This document shows, in pieces, positions 10,554 to 19,400 of a stretch of DNA of 26,535 nucleotides; the stretch's first letter is position 1; each line of letters begins with the position of its first letter. The notes under the pieces were generated by a model, which saw only the letters and a list, made by a program, of their open reading frames with translations, was not told the origin of the DNA and made no database searches. A program made the position numbers and the translations under genes. The DNA is from Tubiluchus corallicola (taxonomy: Eukaryota > Priapulida > Priapulimorpha > Priapulimorphida > Tubiluchidae), in contig JAQGDQ010000939.1 of the NCBI GenBank assembly GCA_030141605.1, positions 52,501 to 79,035 on the forward strand, read 5' to 3'.

Positions 10554-10985
10554 TACCGTATTTTCCCGTGTATAAGAGACCCTTGGCAAAAATTCTGGAA
10601 AAAAGTTTTTTCAGACGGACATTTTTAGAGGGTAAAGTACAACTTTTTTCAACTCAGTGCGGTACTGAAAACAAAATAAAACCAGTTAATGTGTTGTAGA
10701 AAAAGAGTACTGGTATATATTAAAGTGCGTACCTGCAAACCTGTAACAGGAAAAGAGAAAACGAGGAGATAATGCCTGTGTCACGATGCTTGTATTGCTT
10801 ACAACTGCTTCATAGTCGAACGCGACACGCAAAACAGTTGTAGAGCACTTATTTCTTTAAAATCATTAGTGTCACAATTTATGCATCTTATTGAAAAGAC
10901 TTACTCCCATGTATAAGAGACCCCCTATTTTTAAAGTGAAAATTCTGAGCAAAAAAGGGTCTCTTATACACGGGAAAATACGGTA
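10554..10985. mobile_element. MITE with perfect 29-bp terminal inverted repeats (432 bp)
   Basis: 10554-10582 (TACCGTATTTTCCCGTG...) is the exact reverse complement of 10957-10985, 29 of 29 bases. A further partial copy of the inner TIR (GTATAAGAGACCCC) is at 10911-10924. There is no coding capacity. TA at each outer edge fits a TA target duplication, but the superfamily is not assigned. Confidence 0.85.
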
Positions 10986-10999
10986 CCTAATATTATAAT

Positions 11000-11612
11000 A
11001 CAATAACAAACTCATAACTATTCTATTTAGTCACATACTCAAATTTCACTACATATTTTTTTTACTCCATGTTTCTGCACTAGTTCTTGCGTTCCATAGC
11101 ACTTTATCATTACGCATAACATAGTTTGACACGGTTGCATATCTTTGTTTCATTATATTTTGTTCCAGTTTATCATGCTTATTTTGTTTCATTCACTGAT
11201 TTATTATTTATGTTTTTTGTGTTTTTTTGGTTTGACTTTTTTCTAGTTTTTTATGTTTTAATCGGTTAGTTAAATGCTTTACATATTTTGTTAATCATCA
11301 TTTCATATTTTTCATTTTATTTCTTTGTTGCATAGCTTACTTAGCTATTTCGCTTTCATGTTTAATGTATCCCCCCCCCCCATAAATTCATGTTAACAGC
11401 AGCACTACAATAGTTTTACAATTTTCACTAACCTGAGAAGGGTAGCTGACTCGATGACCAATTGGTCTTTCGCTACCCTTTCTCCTGCACCCCCCCTTAA
11501 CTCTTTCCCTTATGCTTAATTTATCCTTTTTAATCAATAACTAAAAAAATAATAGTCAATTTGTATACAGGTGTAAATGAGGAGATAAATAAAAATGTCT
11601 ATGTCTATTTTG
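11000..11612 (+). mobile_element. LINE 3' UTR with terminal stem-loop and ATGTCT tail
   Basis: The T-rich segment ends in AGATAAATAAAAATGTCTATGTCTAT, which is AATAAA plus a short tandem tail, the usual 3' end of CR1-group LINEs. A strong hairpin (11437-11482) lies about 130 bp before the end. The 5' boundary is uncertain; no protein-coding part remains. Confidence 0.5.
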
Positions 11613-11825
11613 AGATCAAATTTTTTTCTATTCAAAAGAATATGAAAGTGGCTATTGTATGTGAAAAAATCATGTTAGCCTAGATTTGGACTTGAACAAG
11701 TGAACGTATATAGTCAGTAACAAAGAAGATGAGACAATGTGGGTTTTGTGCTTCGATTTGAACCAATCAGGTAACACTGGGTTGTACTCAATCCGTGAGC
11801 TTTAGAATAAATAAAATACCATGCC

Positions 11826-12390
11826 CTGTGTACTCCTCGAAGCTCACTGTCTGTTCGCAGTATACTGCCTGACTGACTAACCAACCAACCTACCAGCCAC
11901 CCAACCAACCAGCCACCCAGCCAACCAACCTTCCAACTAACTAACTAGCTAGCTAACTGACTGACTGACTGACTGACTAAATAACCAACCATCCAGCTAA
12001 CTAACTAGCTAGCTAACTGACTGACTGACTGACTAACTAACCAACCAACTAACCATCAAACCATCCAACTAACTGTGTACTCCTCGAAGCTCACTGTCTG
12101 TTCGCAGTATACTACCTGACTGACTGACTGACTAACCAACCAACCAACCAGCCAACCAACCAACCGTCCAGCCAGTCAACCAACAAACCAACCATCCAAC
12201 TAACTAACTAGCTAGCTAACTGACTGACTGACTGACTAACCAACCAACCAACAAACTGTGTACTCCTCGAAGCTCACTGTCTGTTCGCAGTATACTGCCT
12301 AACTGACTGACTAACTAACCAACCAATCAATCAGCCAACCAACCATCCAACTAACTAACTGGCTAACTAACTAACTAGCTAACTAGCTAG

Positions 12391-12421
<31 letters not shown>

Positions 12422-12540
12422 ACGGACGGACGAACGAACGAACGAACGAACGAACAAACCAACTAACCAACCATCCAACTAACTAACTAACTAGCTAGCT
12501 AGCTAGCTAACTGACTGACTGACTGACTGATTGACTGACG
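11826..12540. repeat. Tetranucleotide arrays punctuated by three copies of a 48-bp anchor
   Basis: The near-identical 48-bp segment starting CTGTGTACTCCTCGAAGCTC occurs at 11826-11873, 12073-12120 and 12256-12303. Each is followed by runs of ACTG, ACCA, CTAG and ACTA tetramers; the last block adds ACGG and ACGA runs. The structure is a compound tandem array with a unique-looking anchor in each higher unit. Confidence 0.9.
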
Positions 12541-12635
12541 CTTTCTTTTTAACGACGCTGAACATTTGTCAAACCTAACGACACACAGTTTCGTTTTAAC
12601 GACGAATTTTTTCACTTTGCTCTAAAAAGTCAATT

Positions 12636-12646
12636 TTTATTTTATT
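12636..12646 (-). promoter_or_regulatory. Second candidate polyadenylation signal (overlapping AATAAAATAAA)
   Basis: Two overlapping AATAAA hexamers on the minus strand lie about 140 nt after the stop. A 3' UTR of about 150-180 nt ending here is more usual than one using the site at 12774. Confidence 0.45.
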
Positions 12647-12773
12647 ATCAACAATCAAAACACTTCTAAAAATGCACTAGTAATGTAAACAGTGTAATTA
12701 TTATAAAAGTATACGTTTTTATATAACAGTTTTTGTAAAGTATAAAGTACCAAACTATAACTGTAAGTCTACA

Positions 12774-12779
12774 TTTATT
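12774..12779 (-). promoter_or_regulatory. Candidate polyadenylation signal of the SMPDL3-like gene (AATAAA)
   Basis: AATAAA on the minus strand begins 8 nt after the TAG stop. If used, the 3' UTR would be only about 30 nt. Confidence 0.4.
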
Positions 12780-12786
12780 TTTTACT

Positions 12787-13410
12787 CTAATTGGAATGCA
12801 TTGGTATTTCTTCTGTTTCTGTCCACACCGCATTTAATATAGAAATTCGTTGATAATTCGCTTTACGACGCGAGCGCCATCTTTTGGCAGAGATGAAAAA
12901 CATTGCTAAAACTGCTATGCACAATAGCGTACCCAGTGATATAAGAATGTACTTTATTGGCAGTTTGGATGGTATTGGAATTGACTCATCTTCCCATTGT
13001 GAAGACTGTCTATGAGAGTTTAATTCATCTGCAACACACCGATTATACAATACAAAATCAACTGCAGAAATTGCACACAAATGTGCCACCTTACAGTCGC
13101 TCAAGCATTCGGAAAAGTTTGCGCTCGCGGAATTATGAAAGAAGTACTTTTCAAAATACTCGCTAGATGGCGCAGAAAGTTTCTGAAACAGTAAACGCAA
13201 GGACGTGGTTGATACGTCGGGTACAGCATATGTCTTTGTAGCTTGGTATTCCAGCTGCCAGTGTGCAATTGGAATAACGGAAACTTCTGTGCTGTGAGAT
13301 TTTGTTGTTGTAGGCAATGCGTACGTAGTGACGTCATGAGTGTTGTTCAAATTTGAAGTTCCTGAGAGGCTGTCTCTTGCGTGATACTCTGATCTTGTTA
13401 CAGTAACAAC
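12787..13410 (-). CDS. SMPDL3: SMPDL3-like terminal coding exon d (Cys-rich C-terminal domain, TM helix, cytoplasmic tail)
   Basis: The acceptor is CATTTTTTCAG|GTTGTT in phase 0, and the exon runs 207 codons to TAG. Residues 1-50 are a Ser/Thr-rich insert with an NNT glycosylation site; known relatives have only a few residues here. Residues 51-61 (WQLEYQATKTY) and 89-125 hold the C-terminal domain signature: KYFFHNS, C102, C106, C112-A-I and C125 after DFVLY. Residues 154-175 are an unbroken hydrophobic helix (YILISLGTLLCIAVLAMFFI), followed by a strongly basic stop-transfer stretch KRWRSRRK and a 32-residue tail. The tail has a YQRI motif at residues 186-189. The reading frame stays open upstream to 13515, but that part lies behind the acceptor and is intronic. 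The protein is therefore predicted to be a type I membrane protein. Confidence 0.88.
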   Translation of the reverse strand, partial: VVTVTRSEYHARDSLSGTSNLNNTHDVTTYALPTTTKSHSTEVSVIPIAHWQLEYQATKTYAVPDVSTTSLRLLFQKLSAPSSEYFEKYFFHNSASANFSECLSDCKVAHLCAISAVDFVLYNRCVADELNSHRQSSQWEDESIPIPSKLPIKYILISLGTLLCIAVLAMFFISAKRWRSRRKANYQRISILNAVWTETEEIPMHSN

Positions 13411-16400
13411 CTGAAAAAATGACGGTGTCGAAATTAGGAAAATGCTGCTAACAAAAACAAATAAAAGATAGGCAGAAGTTGTGGCTCGTGTATAGGTACT
13501 GCGGAACTGCAGCACCCCCTATTTTCACCCAATGTTATCGATAATATTCGATATAATAAGTCTTTTTTCTTTACACTGTACAGTCCAGAGCACTTGAGGG
13601 TAGTACTGCTCGCCTCACAGCTCAAGCAACTTGGTGTTTGGCTGTTGCGCGCTTGCGCATGAGCCCAGGTAGAGAAAGTACTGCCACTCACACAGTTTGT
13701 TGTCAATTTGTTAGGTTATTAGTAAGCAAACAATATTTTTTGTTTAGAGTTGTATCAAGTTTATGTATAAGTTTGTTTAAAATTACAATTACAACGTTGA
13801 AATTACATAATTATGTTTGTTTCGTTTTACACAGTATTAAAACAATGGCTAATTTTTTTGTGCTTCCCCAGACAAGCTCTGCATGCAAAAAGGTCGTATA
13901 TAAGTGGTATAAAATTTCAAGACGAATTGTTTTAAACTTTATGTAAGTGGAGGGTTTTGTTGGGATTCAAGCAAAACTCACTACTATTAAGCATTATCCC
14001 CAAACACCCATTACATCCATTACAGACATTGGACAGACGAATAAAGGAAATACAACAGCAATATGGGCAAAAAACTAGGCATTACCATACACGTGGCTTG
14101 TCAGCACCACTTCCGCTGACTGATTGACCATGATCTAATCCAATAATTATAATAGATTATTAAAATGACTGCACCTAACGGTCATTGCGGGAGTTTTAAT
14201 TTACAAGTTTTATACTGCGTTACTGCCAACGCAAACTCTGTATGCAATAAGGCAGCATGTAAGTGGTACAAACGTTCAAGATGAACTCTTAAAACTCTAT
14301 TTGCGAAGAGTGTTTTCTTGTCAGGTAAGTATTTCACAATCCATCTTGGCAACTTCACAAATTTACAAGTTTTATACAGTGTTACTGCCAACGCAAGCTC
14401 TGTGTGCAATAAGACAGCATGTAAGCACAAATTCAAGGTGAATTTTTAAAGCTTTATTCGGAACGAAGAGTGGTTCCTCAGACACTGTTTCACAGTCCAT
14501 CCTGGCAATTTTACGTTCTTTCAGAAATAGGGTTTAAGATCCAAGTAACCAAATTAAGCCACAAGTCCACGCGAGCGTAATGCGTGATGCGTGATGCGCA
14601 TTCAGGCGATAGCCATCACGTTCGAGTGAATACGTATCACGCATCGCGCATTACGGATTACGCACTACGTACGCACGTAAACACTTCCACGTGTTTAAAT
14701 ATATACTGTTGTTTAAGCATCACGCATTACGCGCACATGGCGTCGTACTTATACGCTAAAAAGAACTTTCACACTTCTGCAAAGGCATCATACTTCTGAA
14801 AGGATTCAAAAGCACAACATTCAGCAATACTATACTAGGTTTCCGGGATTAAAAGGACAAATTCATATCAACACTTACCTGTGATAAATTTAAATAATAC
14901 TGATAATAATCAAGAAGAGTGTCTTCGTTGTACGCGTAATATCTAACAGATGGATTACGTTGCATCAGTGGCTCTATAGCGGGCGCCAGTAAGGCACTGC
15001 TTACAACATTTCCTGCAAATAATAAAATAATGCGGATTATAAAGTACCCTATTGCATTTCATTATAAAAGCTACTGAAATGATAACGTATCTTAGCCATG
15101 TTAGGATGTGTATATACTGTTTTTACCAGGTAAACAGCCCGAATCGGCACGGCAAATGAAACCCACTAGAATCGGTATCAAACCCAGATGGTTACGAGCC
15201 AGTTAACGGAAGTACATGCACATCAAAGCTAAGCACGTGTTCACGTTGTTTCAAAAATAGATATGTAAAATATTCGGTAGCCATCTTAGACGCCATCTTT
15301 AAAAATATAATTACGTTTTTTGGCAGAGCCACACAAGCTATGATTTGACATTAGAAGCTCCTTAAAATAGTTTTAATTTCTAGCAGTTATTTTGGAAGCC
15401 ATTTTGAAAAAAATCTATGTATTTGCCGATTAATCCAGGGTCGAATTTTGATTTTGTAGGCCCCTGGACAACGGATACTGTGAGGCCTTGGCCCCCAGTG
15501 ACAATTAACAAAAAAGTGAATGTTGGATTCTTCAAATCAGTTTGTTCAACTTCTACAGCATAATGTCAACATTAGACCCCAGTGACAATTAACAAAAGCA
15601 CGAATGTTGGATTCTTCAAATTAGCTTATTCAACTTCTGCAGCAGAATTGTCAACTTCAGACCCACATAGATAGGCGCAAGTCAAACACAAAAACGGAAG
15701 AGATGTTCTGATATTTACAAAATTAAAATAAGTTTTTTGAAATATTAAATCCATTACGTACAAGTTGCGATAAATATATTACTGGTATTTTAACGTATAT
15801 CGTGAAATAATCCCTGTCTCAGAATTCTTAGTGTGGCAGTACCGGTGAGTTGGTATAATAGACAAGAAAACAGTTACAGTGTATTATTACACCGTATATT
15901 AATTGATAGAGACGTTTTTAAAGAAGTAATTCTGCATACTTCTACTCTCATTCTGTAGTAACTTTTCACAGTAAATCAGTTTCACTTAATCTCTGGATGC
16001 TCCTGAGCTGGTGGAGGTACCGGTACTTGAGCCCATAAAGCCCCCATGCCTTAAATCCGGCACTGTATTAATCCTGTTATTTCAGTTCGATTTATTACGT
16101 CCAAAGAGCTAGAATTAGTCAGTGAATGTTTCACCTTTTAGGTTTAATCATGACGACGAATACGATAATGATGACGATGACGACGATGACGATGACGGTG
16201 ATGATGATGATGACAAAGACGACGACGATGATGTTGATGATGACGGTGATGATGATGATGACAAAGACGACGATGATGATGATGACGATGACGACGATGA
16301 CGGTGATGATGATGATGATGACGACGACGATGATGATGATGATGATAATGATGATGAAGTTGTTAAGCAACTTTCAAACAACAAACAATGATTCCAAATC

Positions 16401-19400
16401 ATTATTTTACCTGAACGGCCGTGGATTAATCGAAAGCTGTCCGAATGCGTGTGACCATAGATCTGACCAACAATGACGTGGTGGTAGCGTTCAATTATGT
16501 CCAGAAACTTGGAGTTAAAGTATTCGTGCAAGTAAGGCTCTTGGTTTAGAGACCATTCTTGATAACCTGGCGGTACATGCCCAACTATCAGAACCTAAAA
16601 ATGAAAACTCGATGCTTATTACTCAAATACGTAAACATGAACTTAAGTTTTAATCTATCTAACTAAGTGACGAAAATGGATGACGATGATGATGATGATG
16701 ACGATGATGATCGTGACGACGACAATAACGATGATAATGACGAACATGATGAAGATGACAATGACGACGACGATGATGACGATAATAATGATGATGATGA
16801 TGATGACGACGACGACGATGAGGGTGATGATGATGACGATAATACTGATGATGATGATGATGACGATAACGACGACGACAACGATGGTGATCATGATGAC
16901 GATAATACTGATGATGATGATGATGACGATAACGACGACGACAACGATGGTGATCATGATGACGATAATAATGATGATGATGACGACGAGGACGACGACC
17001 ACGACGACGATGAGGGTGATGATGATGACGATAATACTCATGATGATGATGATGACGATGACGACAAAGACGACGACGGTAATGATGATGAATATTTTTA
17101 TTGATAAAGAAAAATAACTATTCTAGTTTATTTAAAGAATTTGCATTAAGTTTACCTCAAGCAACGTAAATGTCACTGAAATATATCACGAGTCTGAAAT
17201 ATATTAAGAGAGTGGCTCCGTCTGAAGGCAGCACCACAGTTTCACTAACAAGAGAGTGGCTTCGTCTGAAGGCAGCACCAAAGTTTCATTAACAAGAGAG
17301 TGGCTTCGTCTGAAGCCAGCACCAAAGTTTCATTAACAAGAGAGTGGCTTCGTCTGAAGGCAGCACCACAGTTCCATTAACAAGAGAGTGGCTTCGTCTG
17401 AAGGCAGCACCAAAGTTTCATTAACAAGAGAGTGGCTCCGTCTGAAGGCAGCACCAAAGTTTCATTAACAAGAGAGTGGCTTCGTCTGAAGGCAGCACCA
17501 AAGTTTCATTAACAAGAGAGTGGCTTCCTCTGAAGGCAGCCCCAAAGTTTCATTAACAAGAGAGTGGCTTCGTCTGAAGGCAGCACCACAGTTTCATTAA
17601 CAAGAGAGTGGCTTCGTCTGAAGGCAGCACCAAAGTTTCATTAACAAGAGAGTGGCTTCCTCTGAAGGCAGCCCCAAAGTTTCATTAACAAGAGAGTGGC
17701 TTCGTCTGAAGGCAGCACCAAAGTTTCATTAACAAGAGAGTGGCTTCGTCTGAAGGCAGCACCAAAGTTTCATTAACAAGAGAGTGGCTTCATCTGAAGG
17801 CAGCACCACAGTTTCATTAACAAGAGAGTGGCTTCGTCTGAAGGCAGCACCAAAGTTTCATTAACAAGAGGGTGGCTTCGTCTGAAGGCAGCACCAAAGT
17901 TTCATTAACAAGAGAGTGGCTTCGTCTGAAGGCAGCACCAAAGTTTCATTAACAAGAGAGTGGCTTCGTCTGAAGGCAGCACCAAAGTTTCATTAACAAG
18001 AGAGTGGCTTCATCTGAAGGCAGCACCACAGTTTCATTAACAAGAGAGTGGCTTCGTCTGAAGGCAGCCCAAAGTTTCATTAACAAGAGAGTGGCTTCGT
18101 CTGAAGGCAGCACCAAAGTTTCACTAACAAGAGAGTGGCTTCGTCTGAAGGCAGCACCACAGTTTCATTAACAAGAGAGTGGCTTCGTTTGAAGGCAGCA
18201 CCACAGTTTCATTAACAAGAGAGTGGCTTCGTCTGAAGGCAGCACCACAGTTTTATTAACAAGAGAGTGGCTTCGTCTGAAGGCAGCACCAAAGTTTTAT
18301 TAACAAGAGAGTGGCTTCGTCTGAAGGCAGCACCACAGTTTCATTAACAAGAGAGTGGCTTCGTCTGAAGGCAGCACCACAGTTTTATTAACAAGAGAGT
18401 GGCTTCGTCTGAAGGCAGCACCACAGTTTCATTAACAAGTGGGTGGCTTCGTTTGAAGGCAGCACCAAAGTTTCATTAACAAGAGAGTGGCTTCCTCTGA
18501 AGGCAGCACCAAAGTTTCATTAACAAGAGAGTGGCTTCGTCTGAAGGCAGCACCAAAGTTTCATTAACAAGAGAGTGGCTTCCTCTGAAGGCAGCACCAC
18601 AGTTTCACTAACAAGAGAGTGGCTTAATCTGAAGGCAGCACCACAGTTTCACTAACAAGAGAGTGGCTTCATCTGAAGGCAGCACCACAGTTTCACTAAC
18701 AAGAGAGTGGCTTCATCTGAAGGCAGCACCACAGTTTCATTAACAAGAGAGTGGCTTCGTCTGAAGGCAGCACCAAAGTTTCATTAACAAGAGAGTGGCT
18801 TCGTCTGAAGGCAGCACCACAGTTTCATTAACAAGAGAGTGGTTTCATTAACAAGAGAGTGGCTTCGTCTGAAGGCAGCACCAAAGTTTCATTAACAAGA
18901 GAGTGGCTTCATCTGAAGGCAGCACCACAGTTTCATTAACAAGAGGGTGGCTTCGTCTGAAGGCGGCCCCAAAGTTTCATTAACAAGAGAGTGGCTTCAT
19001 CTGAAGGCAGCACCACAGTTGCGTAAACAAGAGAGTGGCTTCACCTGAAGGCAGCACCACAGTTTCATTAACAAGAGATTGGCTTCGTCTGAAGGCGGCC
19101 CCAAAGTTTCATTAACAAGAGAGTGGCTTCATCTGAAGGCAGCACCACAGTTGCGTAAACAAGAGAGTGGCTTCACCTGAAGGCAGCACCACAGTTTCAT
19201 TAACAAGAGAGTGGCTTCGTCTGAAGGCGGCCCCAAAGTTTCATTAACAAGAGAGTGGCTTCGTCTGAAGGCAGCACTAAAGTTTCATTAACAAGAGAGT
19301 GGCTTCGTCTGAAGGCAGCACCAAAGTTTCATTAACAAGAGAGTGGCTTCGTCTGAAGGCAGCACCACAGTTTCATTAACAAGAGAGTGGCTTCATCTGA

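Noticed and set aside
13411-13515. ATG-initiated 35-codon extension of exon d, resembling a signal peptide
   Set aside because: It lies upstream of a strong acceptor that joins exons c and d in phase 0 with a family-consistent product. An alternative start here would remove the whole catalytic domain.
16122-16531. Open frames of poly-Asp (plus) and poly-Ser / poly-Ile-Val (minus)
   Set aside because: They are readings of the (GAT/GAC)n repeat. Only the part of the minus frame within 16411-16531 is real, as exon b of the SMPDL3-like gene.
16655-17117. Four overlapping long frames over 16655-17117
   Set aside because: All are translations of the second trinucleotide tract, with no unique sequence.
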